Positions 55,840-63,599 of a DNA stretch of 64,000 nucleotides are shown one piece after another. Position 1 is the first letter of the stretch. Every line of letters starts with the position of its first letter. Origin of the DNA: Massilia sp. Root335 (GTDB lineage: Bacteria; Pseudomonadota; Gammaproteobacteria; Burkholderiales; Burkholderiaceae_D); NCBI RefSeq assembly GCF_001425685.1, contig NZ_LMCY01000004.1:62541-126540 (forward strand). Direction: 5' to 3'. The notes under the pieces are model-generated. The model had not been told where the DNA came from. It saw only the letters and a list, made by a program, of their open reading frames with translations, and ran no database searches. The translations under genes were made by a program, and so were the position numbers.

Positions 55840-56604
55840 TCAGCGCACCGGACACGCTTCGATCACGTGCTCCTGTGCGCGCGCCATCAGCCACTCTTCG
55901 CGCAGCAGGCGGCGCACCTCGGCGGCCGTGTCGGCATCGAGCGTGGCGGGGTGCTTCGCGTTGACGCAAAAGATTTCGTAGCACGCGCCGTCGGGCGACG
56001 GAAACGGCCCGAGCAGTTCGCCCGCACGCGCATTGAACACGCGCGCCTCGATGTCGCCCTTGAGCGAACCGCGCAATACCTTGCCGATGAGGCCGCCCTG
56101 CTGGCGCGTGCCCTCGTCGATCGAATGCTCGCGCGCCATCTCGGCGAACGCGCCCGGCTCTTCCTGCAGCACGGACATCATCTCGCGCGCGGCGCCCTCG
56201 GAATCGAGCACGACGTGGCTGACCTCGACGCTGTCGAAGCGCGGCGAATTGAGTTTGAAATATTGCGCGACGGCGGCCTCGGTGCAGACTTGCTCCAGCA
56301 TCTTGTCCTGGTACAGGCTGTCGGTGATGTAGGTCTCGAATTCGTCCAGGGAGACGCCGAGCGCGTCGAGGTAGTGATTGGTGTCGGCGGCGCGGTGCAG
56401 GCCGAGCGCGCGGCGGAATTCGTCGGCGCGCGCCTGGATCTGCTCGGGCGCGAGCACGAGGCCCGCCTGGCGCGCGGCGCGCGCCGTGAGCCGGTCGCGC
56501 ACCATCTGCTCGACGAGTCCCTCGAACTGCCCGCCCAGCTTCAGCGTACGGATGAAGTCGTCCGTCGTGATCACTTCGTCGTCGATGCGCACGATGCCTG
56601 CCAT
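55840..56604 (-). CDS. Parvulin/SurA-like peptidyl-prolyl isomerase
   Basis: 254 residues. An N-terminal chaperone-like helical part (VRIDDEVITTDDFIRTLKLG, about 3-120) and a rotamase domain (about 122-235: VEVSHVVLDSEGAAREMMS, FAEMAREHSIDEGTRQQGGL with GKVLRG, GPFPSPDGACYEIFCVNAK). No signal peptide is seen, so it would act in the cytosol, on precursors or on the exporter. This is a regular partner of C39-type bacteriocin exporters. ATG 56604 has AGGAG upstream; GTG 56610 is too near. 83 bp after the SelO-like gene. Confidence 0.86.
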   Translation of the reverse strand: MAGIVRIDDEVITTDDFIRTLKLGGQFEGLVEQMVRDRLTARAARQAGLVLAPEQIQARADEFRRALGLHRAADTNHYLDALGVSLDEFETYITDSLYQDKMLEQVCTEAAVAQYFKLNSPRFDSVEVSHVVLDSEGAAREMMSVLQEEPGAFAEMAREHSIDEGTRQQGGLIGKVLRGSLKGDIEARVFNARAGELLGPFPSPDGACYEIFCVNAKHPATLDADTAAEVRRLLREEWLMARAQEHVIEACPVR

Positions 56605-56687
56605 GGTCACGCTCCTGCCGCCGGGTGCAGTCCGGGGCAGGTGTTAGAGCGTGCGGCGGGGTGAAGGTTCGCGCCGCATCGCGCGGT

Positions 56688-58385
56688 TCAGCGCATTATC
56701 TCCCGGACGGCCACCGCGCCCTCGAACGGCGGAGTGCCGTCGGCGAACGTCAGCGTGGACGGCGCCACCTCCGCCAGCGGAACGCGCACCCTGGCGCCAC
56801 CCCATTCGCGGATGGCGAAACGCCGGGCCGTCCGCGCGTCCTCGAACAAGGCATAGCCCGCGTGACCGTTGCGTGCATGACCGATCGGGACTGCGTCCGC
56901 CGGATCGTCGAGGCCGTCGCGCCGGTTGTCGACGATGGCCCGGCAGATGAACGCATCGGCCGTCTTCCGCGCCGCCGGCGTGGCGAGGCCGTCCGCGATC
57001 GCGCCGTGCAGCCGTGCCTTGAGGGCCTCGCGGTACAGGGCGGGACGGCCGCGCGTACGGAAGACGCAGCGGGCGCGTACGGCCGTGCCGGCGTCGGGCA
57101 CATGGCGGTCGAGCACCCGGCGCAGGCCGGCCAGATGGGATGGGGGCGTCGTTTCCCAGACGCGCTCCAGGTCCCAGGCGATGCGCAGGCGGGGCGTTCC
57201 GCCGAAAATGGTCGTGTGTTCGCGCCGGTAGTGCGCGAGCAGGCGCGCGACGACGGCCTCCAGGCCGTCGCGTTCGTGGGACGATGTCTCGGCGGCGCGC
57301 ACCGCGAGCGCGCGGGCGCGGTCCAGGCCGCACAGGCGCAGCAGTTCGCGGTCGACGACGAACCGGTAGTGCCGATACGCCTGGTCGAGCAGCCGGCCGA
57401 CTTCGTCCGGCGCCGCGTAACGCGGATCGACGTAGCGCCCCCAGTGCCGCGCCAACGCCGCCGCGCCGCGCGCCAGCACGGTCAACTCTTCGCCATAGGG
57501 CAAATCTCCCCAGATCGTGCCGATGCTGGCCCATCCCGGCATGGCGGCCATCGCACCGAAATCGACCAGCTTGCCGTCGAGGCAAATGTTGGAGGTGCTG
57601 TCGCCGCAATGCGGCAGGCGGTGCACCCAGGCGTACGCCATCTGCTCGGCCCAGCGCCACCACACGTCCCGGTACAGCCGGTCGAGCCCCGCCCGTCCGA
57701 TGGCGCGGCTCGCCTGCGTGAAGAAACGGGCAACGCGTTCCTGGTCGCGCGCCCCGGTCAGCGGGGTGCCGTCGTCGAACAGGTAGGCGCGTTCGAAATG
57801 TGCGGGCCGCAGGAACACCGGACGGACCAGCAATGTGCGGCGCTCGATGAACGGGCCGTCCGGTGTCTCCCACTGCTGCACGAGGCCGGTGTCGATGATG
57901 CCCAGGGTCGGGACGGCGCCGTGCGGAAATTCGGCGGCGACCAGTTCGGACAGGATCGCTTCGCGCAGACACTCCTCCAGGTAGGCGCCGCCCGAGGCAT
58001 GCGCCTGGTCGGTGCCGGCGCCGATCAGCGCAGTGCGGCCCGTTCCCTTCACGTGATAGCCGCCCACGACCGCCGCGCGGCCGCTGCCGCCGTTCCAGCC
58101 AATGCCGGTGCCGCCGTAGCGATCGGCCCAGCCGGTCACCGCCGCGCCGGATGGCGCATCGGCGCAGGCCGCACGTTCCAGCAAGTGCGCGCCATACGCC
58201 CGCGCGTCGTCCACGCCGGCCGGCCGGGACGGATCGTCGACCATGGCGCGCGGATTGAGCCAGACGATGCCGGCGTCCGCGCAACGCGCCAGCGTCACGG
58301 GCACCTGGCCCGTCGCCGCGCCGAACAGCCACGCGGCGGTAGCGCCGTCGAATGCGTGGCACTGCGGATCGGTCGTCGTGTTCAT
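56688..58385 (-). CDS. SelO-like kinase-fold protein, copy 2
   Basis: 565 residues, divergent SelO (YdiU) family. Shared pattern: RYGGTGIGWNGGSGRAAVVG, then HVKGTGRT (Lys113, matching KGAGLTP of SelO), GGAYLEECLREAILSE, PTLGIIDTG, LVRPVFLRPAHFE and STSNICLDGKLVDFGAM, with Asn266 and Asp275 nine residues apart as in SelO. The Asp just before this Asn in SelO (NTDN) is Ser here. SelO transfers AMP from ATP to Ser, Thr or Tyr side chains. The C-terminal 200 residues differ. It overlaps the acyltransferase-like gene (ATGA) and could modify leader-peptide precursors. The chemistry is inference. Confidence 0.72.
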   Translation of the reverse strand: MNTTTDPQCHAFDGATAAWLFGAATGQVPVTLARCADAGIVWLNPRAMVDDPSRPAGVDDARAYGAHLLERAACADAPSGAAVTGWADRYGGTGIGWNGGSGRAAVVGGYHVKGTGRTALIGAGTDQAHASGGAYLEECLREAILSELVAAEFPHGAVPTLGIIDTGLVQQWETPDGPFIERRTLLVRPVFLRPAHFERAYLFDDGTPLTGARDQERVARFFTQASRAIGRAGLDRLYRDVWWRWAEQMAYAWVHRLPHCGDSTSNICLDGKLVDFGAMAAMPGWASIGTIWGDLPYGEELTVLARGAAALARHWGRYVDPRYAAPDEVGRLLDQAYRHYRFVVDRELLRLCGLDRARALAVRAAETSSHERDGLEAVVARLLAHYRREHTTIFGGTPRLRIAWDLERVWETTPPSHLAGLRRVLDRHVPDAGTAVRARCVFRTRGRPALYREALKARLHGAIADGLATPAARKTADAFICRAIVDNRRDGLDDPADAVPIGHARNGHAGYALFEDARTARRFAIREWGGARVRVPLAEVAPSTLTFADGTPPFEGAVAVREIMR

Positions 58386-59281
58386 GCAGCTTCCTCCCGT
58401 CGATAGCGGCGCGCACCGGCATATTCGGCTTCGATATCGGCCCGGCGGTGCGGCGCAGCGAGGATGTCCGTCACGCACCGCACGGTGCCGGCGTTCCAGG
58501 TCTCGGGCGGCAGCGCATGCAAGGCCGGTTGCCGTGCCAGCCCGTCGTCGTCCAGCAGCGCCCACGTCGCCAGGCCGGCCGGGGTGCCGCCGGCATCGTC
58601 ATGAAAATGGTATTGGCCGAGTGAGATCGGGGTCCACAACCGGTGCTGGACCTCGTTCGGACCCAGTCCCGCGAACCCGCCGGCGGCGTGGGCCAGCGTC
58701 ATGCATTTGCCAAGCGTGATGGCCATGTGCAGCATGCCGCGCGCACCGTGGGCAAAATTCGGATAGGCCGCCACGACGGCGGCGGCGTCCGGCGGCGGGC
58801 CCACATGCCGCAACCGGCCCGCCAGCTCGGCGCTCCCCACCATCTTGGCGATGCGCCGCCCGTGCTTGTAGCGGAAATAGGTAACGCTGTCGGCCTGCGG
58901 CAGGATCGCGCTGCGCAGCGCGTCGAGCGCGCCGGTCACGTGGCCGTTGAAAGCGACGAAGTCGACGATCCACGGCCGCTCTCCGCCGCACAGCGCCGCC
59001 GCGGGCATGCGGATAAAACCATGGCGCAGCGCCGCCTGTTCGGCGTGCAGGTCGAGCCAGGCGAACGAGACGCACGCGGCGACCCGGCCGAACCCGTCGA
59101 ACAGCACATCGCACTGCCCGGCCGATACCAGCGCCAGGTAGCGTGCCGCCAGATCGTCGAACGATGCCACTTTGTCGCCCAGGCAGATCCAGGCGAATCC
59201 CTGGCGCGCGAACCGCAGCGCCGCGTCATCCAGGCCGGGCCGCAGCGCGCGCGCCCATTCGTCGAGCCGCATCAGACGCAT
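58382..59281 (-). CDS. Tandem HlyC-like (toxin-activating lysine acyltransferase-type) protein, copy 2
   Basis: 299 residues. Two halves each look like HlyC-type GNAT folds. Half 1 (about 50-160): ACVSFAWLDLHAEQAALRHG, GERPWIVDFVAFNG, VTYFRYKHGRRIAKMVG. Half 2 (about 185-295): ITLGKCMTLA, PISLGQYHFHDDAGGTPAGL followed by ATWALL, ETWNAGTVRCVTDILAAP. The Asp of the HlyC IDWIAPFG motif is kept in both. The HlyC active-site His is not clear in either. HlyC moves an acyl chain from acyl-ACP to lysine. Its start overlaps the preceding SelO-like stop and its stop overlaps the next SelO-like start. Acylation of peptides is an inference. Confidence 0.62.
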   Translation of the reverse strand: MRLMRLDEWARALRPGLDDAALRFARQGFAWICLGDKVASFDDLAARYLALVSAGQCDVLFDGFGRVAACVSFAWLDLHAEQAALRHGFIRMPAAALCGGERPWIVDFVAFNGHVTGALDALRSAILPQADSVTYFRYKHGRRIAKMVGSAELAGRLRHVGPPPDAAAVVAAYPNFAHGARGMLHMAITLGKCMTLAHAAGGFAGLGPNEVQHRLWTPISLGQYHFHDDAGGTPAGLATWALLDDDGLARQPALHALPPETWNAGTVRCVTDILAAPHRRADIEAEYAGARRYRREEAA

Positions 59282-60990
59282 GCGTGATCCTCCTCCACAT
59301 CATATGCGCCGGACAAGGCGACGGCACCTTCGAACGGCGCGCGCTCCGCATCGACGAACCGCAGCGACGACGGCGTCAGGCCGGCGATCGCATGGCTTGC
59401 GCCGGCGGCGTCTTCGTCGACCGCGCACAAGGTCCCGTCCTCATGACGGAACAACGCGTACGACGCCGCATCGCCGACGGCGAAGCCGGCGCAGGCCGCA
59501 TCCGGCAGCTCGCAATGCGCATCGCGCCGGTTGGCGGCCACGCCGGAAGCGATGAAGCGTTCGATCCGCTCCCGTTCCGGTTCCCGTCCCGCGGCCGACG
59601 GATCCAGTGCGCGGAAGATCGCGCGCCGCGCCGTTTCGCGATACAGACCGGGGCGGCCGGTGGCCAGCAGGACGCTGCGGCGCGCGGCCAGGTCGCGCGC
59701 GCCGGGCGGGACGATGCGCTCGAGGGCGTCGCGCAGCGGATGCAGATGGGGCGGCACGTCGCTCTGCCAGACCTTGTCGATGTCCCAAGGTGCGGCGCCC
59801 GCGGGGACGGCGTCGATCAGGTCGAGCCGCTCGCGCTGGCAGATGCCGATCAGCCGGTGCGCCAGCGGCCACCAGTGCGCCCCGGCGCGCGCCTGGGCGC
59901 CGGCTGTAGCGCGGTCGATGCCGGCCAGGCGCAGCATTTCCGTCACCGTCCCGGTGCGGAATGCGTGGTCGATGTCGCCGTGCAGCGCGTCCAGCGCCGC
60001 GGGGTCCGCCAGGCCGGCATCGAGGTAACGTCCGAAGAAATAGGCATGCGTGCGCAGTTGCTGTGGCGCGAGGCGGCGCAGGTCGTCGAAGGACTGGCGC
60101 GCCAGCACCGTCGCCGCATCCGCCCAGGACGGCACGGACGACGTGGCGCCGAAGTCCAGCATTTTGCCGTCGAAGCAGATGTTCGACATGGTGTTGCTAC
60201 CGTGGACGATACGGTGAATGAAACCGTAGGCGAGCTGCTCGGCCCAGCGGACCCACAGCATGCGGTAGCGCGCGTGAAAGTCCGCCTTGCCCAGCAGGCG
60301 CTCGCTGGCGCGGAACATGTGGAGCACGCGTTCGCTGTCCGCTGCGCCTTCGGCCGGATTGCCGGACATATAGGCGGTGGCGCGGACGTAGTGGGCCGGC
60401 CGCACGAAGCAGGGCCGCACCACCAGCACGCGGCGCTCGATCTTGCCGTCGTGGGCCCAATGCTGGACCAGGCCCGTATCGATGATCGCCAGCACGGGCA
60501 CGGCGGCGTGCGGGAACTCGGCGCGGACGACTTCCGCGACCATCGTCTCGCGCACGGCTTCCTCGAGGTAGGCGCCGCCGGACGCGTGCGCCGCGTCCGT
60601 GCGCACGCTGACCAGCGGGGTCCGGCCCACGCCCTTGACGAGATAAGCGCCGATGACCGCGGCCCGGCCGCTGCCGCCGTTCAGGCCGATGCCGGCGCCG
60701 CCGTAGCGGTCGGCGTGGGCGACGATGCGGTCGGCGGGATCGAAGCCATCGGCCCACGCCGCGTTGTCCGGCTCCGCCATCGCGTACGCGCACGTGGCCA
60801 GCAGGTGTGCCTCATAGGCTTCCGACGTGCCGCCCGGCGCCGCGTGGACGGGATCGGCCGCCGCGGCGCGCCGGTTCAGCCACAGCACGCGCGCGTGGCG
60901 CAGGCGCTGCAACGTCACCGGCACGTGCCGGCCGTGCGCGCCGAACAGCTGCGCGCCGTCGTGCGCGTCGAGCCATGAAAGATCGGTCAT
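59272..60990 (-). CDS. SelO-like kinase-fold protein, copy 1
   Basis: 572 residues, paralogue of the SelO-like protein at 56.7-58.4 kb. RYGGAGIGLNGGSGRAAVIG, VKGVGRTPLV (Lys119), ASGGAYLEEAVRETMVAE, LAIIDTGLVQHW, VVRPCFVRPAHYVR and GSNTMSNICFDGKMLDFGAT, with Asn270 and Asp279. As in the other copy, the residue before Asn is Ser and not Asp as in canonical SelO. There is no signal peptide, so it acts in the cytosol. It overlaps the acyltransferase-like genes on both sides, which suggests equal production of the pair. Target could be Ser/Thr/Tyr in precursor cores. Confidence 0.72.
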   Translation of the reverse strand: MTDLSWLDAHDGAQLFGAHGRHVPVTLQRLRHARVLWLNRRAAAADPVHAAPGGTSEAYEAHLLATCAYAMAEPDNAAWADGFDPADRIVAHADRYGGAGIGLNGGSGRAAVIGAYLVKGVGRTPLVSVRTDAAHASGGAYLEEAVRETMVAEVVRAEFPHAAVPVLAIIDTGLVQHWAHDGKIERRVLVVRPCFVRPAHYVRATAYMSGNPAEGAADSERVLHMFRASERLLGKADFHARYRMLWVRWAEQLAYGFIHRIVHGSNTMSNICFDGKMLDFGATSSVPSWADAATVLARQSFDDLRRLAPQQLRTHAYFFGRYLDAGLADPAALDALHGDIDHAFRTGTVTEMLRLAGIDRATAGAQARAGAHWWPLAHRLIGICQRERLDLIDAVPAGAAPWDIDKVWQSDVPPHLHPLRDALERIVPPGARDLAARRSVLLATGRPGLYRETARRAIFRALDPSAAGREPERERIERFIASGVAANRRDAHCELPDAACAGFAVGDAASYALFRHEDGTLCAVDEDAAGASHAIAGLTPSSLRFVDAERAPFEGAVALSGAYDVEEDHACV

Positions 60991-62009
60991 CGTGCCTCCT
61001 CGAACGCGTTACGCGCGGCCCAGCGCGTGATCGCCGCGGCGCCCGCGTCGCGTCCGACCCGCTGCACGGACGCGGCGCGCCCGTCGCGCGGCGGGGTGTA
61101 CAGAAAAATGTGGCGCTGGTGCGGGAACAGGTCCGCGCACATGTCGTCCATGACCTGCGCACGGACCGGCGCCGACAGCAGCACGTCGCACAGGCACAGG
61201 ATCCGGCCTTCGTTCCACTCCGAGACGTGCGCCGCGTGCAGCGGCGTGGCGGGCAGGCCCGCGACGGTGTGCGGCGACAGCCAGGCCCAGGTCAGCAGCC
61301 CGGCGGGCGTGCCGTCCGCGGCGCGATAGACGCGCACCTGTTCCAGCACGGCCAGGTCGCGCAGCACGGCGCCGTGCCACAGGGGCGAGCGCAGGCCGGG
61401 ATCGCAGCGCCGCAGCGCGAGCAGGGACGATCCGAGCGCGATCGCGTTGTGCAGGTGGTCGCGGTGCTTGTCCAGCAGGGACGCGTTCGCGGCCAGGGCA
61501 AGGGCAGCATCGGGACGCGCGGCGGGGGCGCGGAAGAACGCGGTGCGGTCGGCGCGCGCGATGCGCTTGGCGATCCGGCGCATGCCCCGGTAGCGGAAAT
61601 AGGTGACCTCGTCGTGGTCGCGCAGGACGCGGTCGCGCAAGTCGGCCAGGATCGCGCGCAGGCCGCGGCCGTACGCAAAGAAATCGAGGATCCATAGCGC
61701 GCCTTCGGCCTCGTGGGAGAGGGTGGCGACGGCGTCCGGTCCGTGCGCGAGCAGGGCGGCGGTGCCCTGGGCGCTGGCCAACGTCCAGTTGACGAAACCG
61801 ATGCCGCGGCCCATCGCGTCGACATAGAACACGTAGCGGCCGCTGTCCAGCGCGGCGAAGGTCGGCTGCAGGCAGCGGCCGAGCCGGGCGCCGCCCCAGC
61901 GCGGTCCGAGGAAGTTTACGGCCAGGCCGAGCGCCAGCGCCTGGCGCGTGGTCGCGTCGGCGGCGATGCCCAGCCGGTCGGCCAGGTCGGTCAAGGGAAA
62001 CACGTTCAT
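60987..62009 (-). CDS. Tandem HlyC-like (toxin-activating lysine acyltransferase-type) protein, copy 1
   Basis: 340 residues, same two-half architecture as the 299-residue copy. Half 1: GRGIGFVNWTLASAQGTAAL, GALWILDFFAYGRG, VTYFRYRGMRRIAKRIARAD. Half 2: AIALGSSLLALRR, LAVLEQVRVYRAADGTPAGL followed by LTWAWL, SEWNEGRILCLCDVLLSAP. The extra C-terminal 45 residues (FPHQRHIFLYTPPRDG) are absent in copy 2. Acceptor and acyl donor are unknown. It lies 16 bp after the GumN-type gene and overlaps SelO-like copy 1 by 4 bp. Confidence 0.62.
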   Translation of the reverse strand: MNVFPLTDLADRLGIAADATTRQALALGLAVNFLGPRWGGARLGRCLQPTFAALDSGRYVFYVDAMGRGIGFVNWTLASAQGTAALLAHGPDAVATLSHEAEGALWILDFFAYGRGLRAILADLRDRVLRDHDEVTYFRYRGMRRIAKRIARADRTAFFRAPAARPDAALALAANASLLDKHRDHLHNAIALGSSLLALRRCDPGLRSPLWHGAVLRDLAVLEQVRVYRAADGTPAGLLTWAWLSPHTVAGLPATPLHAAHVSEWNEGRILCLCDVLLSAPVRAQVMDDMCADLFPHQRHIFLYTPPRDGRAASVQRVGRDAGAAAITRWAARNAFEEAR

Positions 62010-62025
62010 CGGTGCAAGCCGGTTT

Positions 62026-63132
62026 TCAGGGGCGGCCGACGAGGGCGCGCAGGCGGTCGGTCCAGGATGGCCTCAGGAAGCCGGCGATGTCGGCCGGGCC
62101 GCGGATCGTGGTGACGGTATAGCCGCGCTGGCGCAACTGGCTGATCAGGCCGGGTTCGCGCTTGCCGGCGATGCTGAGGTCGGGCAGGTGCAGGGCACCG
62201 GCGATGATGAAGGTCCGGCGATGTTCCGTCATGGCGCGCACGATGACGGGCACCCACGCGCGGGTGCGCCGCCTCAGGCTCACGTCGATGATGCCGGGGC
62301 TGTAGTCAAACATCATGCCTTTGTCCCGCAGGAGGCGTGTATCGGCGGGCAGCATGTCGATCGGGCATGCTTCGGCACGGTCGATACAGCGTACGCCGGC
62401 GGCAAACACGCGCCCCATCGGCGCGGCCAGCTCGCCGACTTTCGCATAGGTGGGATCGGCCTGCTTCATGCGCAGCAGGCGTGCCGCCTGCAGCACGTTA
62501 TCGGCCAGGAAGTCCTGGCGGTCGGCCGCGCTGGCGCTGCAAAAATCGTTGCGCTGGTCCTTCAGCACGTTCAGGCCGACCGTCTTCTTGGCGCTGCCGC
62601 CCAGGGCGCGCAGGCGGAACGATGTGCCGGCTCCGAGGTGCGTTTCGAGCGCCTTGTCATAGTCCGGACCGAGGGCATCGATCGTGAAGCGCGTCAGGTA
62701 AGTCGAGGTGAACAGGAATTCCGGAATCAATTGCCAGCTATCGAGCCAGTTCGGCACTTCCAGGCCGTTCGCGCGGGTGGCGGCGATCAGGGCGTCGAAA
62801 GCGGGCGCCAGGCGCCCGGTGCGGCGGTCACCGGGACCGCTCATGCACGGCGCGCCGCGCTCGAAGGTCTCGTTGCGCATTTCCTCCGGCCCCATATAGG
62901 TTTCCATCACGGCGACGTCGGCCGCCTGATAGCTGGGCTGGACGACGGCGTCGTAGTAACCGTCCTGCTCGACGGCCGTACCGAAATGCGATTCGGCCAC
63001 GAGCACGGCCTGGGTCTTGCCGTTGCTGACCAGCCAGGCACGCGGCAGGAAGGTATCGGCGGCATGTGCACCGGCGCCCGCCAGCATGCAGGCCGCGGCG
63101 CCCGCGATGAGGCGGCGAATGGAAAATGTCAT
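62026..63132 (-). CDS. TraB/GumN family exported protein
   Basis: 368 residues with a signal peptide (about 1-24, ending GAGAHA). VLVAESHFGTA (E and H of the first motif), the middle YSPGIIDVSLRRRTRAWVP and the end FIIAGALHLP followed by GLISQLRQRGYTV are the TraB/GumN (TIKI-related) signatures; this family is viewed as metal-dependent peptidases. Here it is the first gene of the tailoring-export operon, and would act in the periplasm on exported peptides or as a self-protection factor. Function inferred from position only. Confidence 0.82.
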   Translation of the reverse strand: MTFSIRRLIAGAAACMLAGAGAHAADTFLPRAWLVSNGKTQAVLVAESHFGTAVEQDGYYDAVVQPSYQAADVAVMETYMGPEEMRNETFERGAPCMSGPGDRRTGRLAPAFDALIAATRANGLEVPNWLDSWQLIPEFLFTSTYLTRFTIDALGPDYDKALETHLGAGTSFRLRALGGSAKKTVGLNVLKDQRNDFCSASAADRQDFLADNVLQAARLLRMKQADPTYAKVGELAAPMGRVFAAGVRCIDRAEACPIDMLPADTRLLRDKGMMFDYSPGIIDVSLRRRTRAWVPVIVRAMTEHRRTFIIAGALHLPDLSIAGKREPGLISQLRQRGYTVTTIRGPADIAGFLRPSWTDRLRALVGRP

Positions 63133-63218
63133 GTGGATGGCGTATTGAAAAAGACGATGCCGGGCCGGCATGCGCGCCGAGGGGACTCAAGCGCGCACAC
63201 CGGTCCGGCGATGACGGC

Positions 63219-63599
63219 TTAGCGCGACACGACAGGTGCGCTGCAGCTGCCGTTGATGCAGGTGACGGTGGTCACCGTCGGCGCGCCGTTGTAGCTGCCG
63301 CTGACGCTGCCCGGGCCATAGCTGCCCGATGCGGAAACGCCCGTGGCCGGAGTGACCGTTTGGGTGATGACCACGCCTGGGGAGGTGGTGACGACGGTCG
63401 ACACGCCGCCCGCGCCGCAGGTCTGCGTCACGGAGGTGCTGCCGTTGTTGTTGCTGTACGGCTGGCACGACGAGCCCGACGACGAGCCGGAGCTGCCGCC
63501 GCCGATGCCGAGCAGGTCTTCGATCGCGCCGATGGCCGCATCGACCCAACCGTCGCCACCCGAAACTGCCGCCACTTCCGCGCTTGAAATAATACGCAT
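63219..63599 (-). CDS. Double-glycine leader peptide of a second type (precursor 8)
   Basis: 126 residues. Short class-II-bacteriocin-like leader MRIISSAEVAAVSGG (Gly15) followed by a long core: DGWVDAAIGAIEDLLGIGGG with small-residue spacing typical of membrane-active peptides, then low-complexity Ser/Gly/Thr/Val sequence (SGSSSGSSCQPYSNNNGSTS) with four cysteines in all. It differs from the seven 26-residue leaders and would be cut by the same C39 peptidase. 86 bp upstream of the GumN-type gene on the same strand, so it may be the first gene of that operon. Confidence 0.72.
   Translation of the reverse strand: MRIISSAEVAAVSGGDGWVDAAIGAIEDLLGIGGGSSGSSSGSSCQPYSNNNGSTSVTQTCGAGGVSTVVTTSPGVVITQTVTPATGVSASGSYGPGSVSGSYNGAPTVTTVTCINGSCSAPVVSR

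Noticed and set aside
59143..60978. A 611-codon plus-strand frame opposite the SelO-like gene
   Set aside because: No recognisable motif, and overlapping the strongly conserved SelO-like frame on the other strand.
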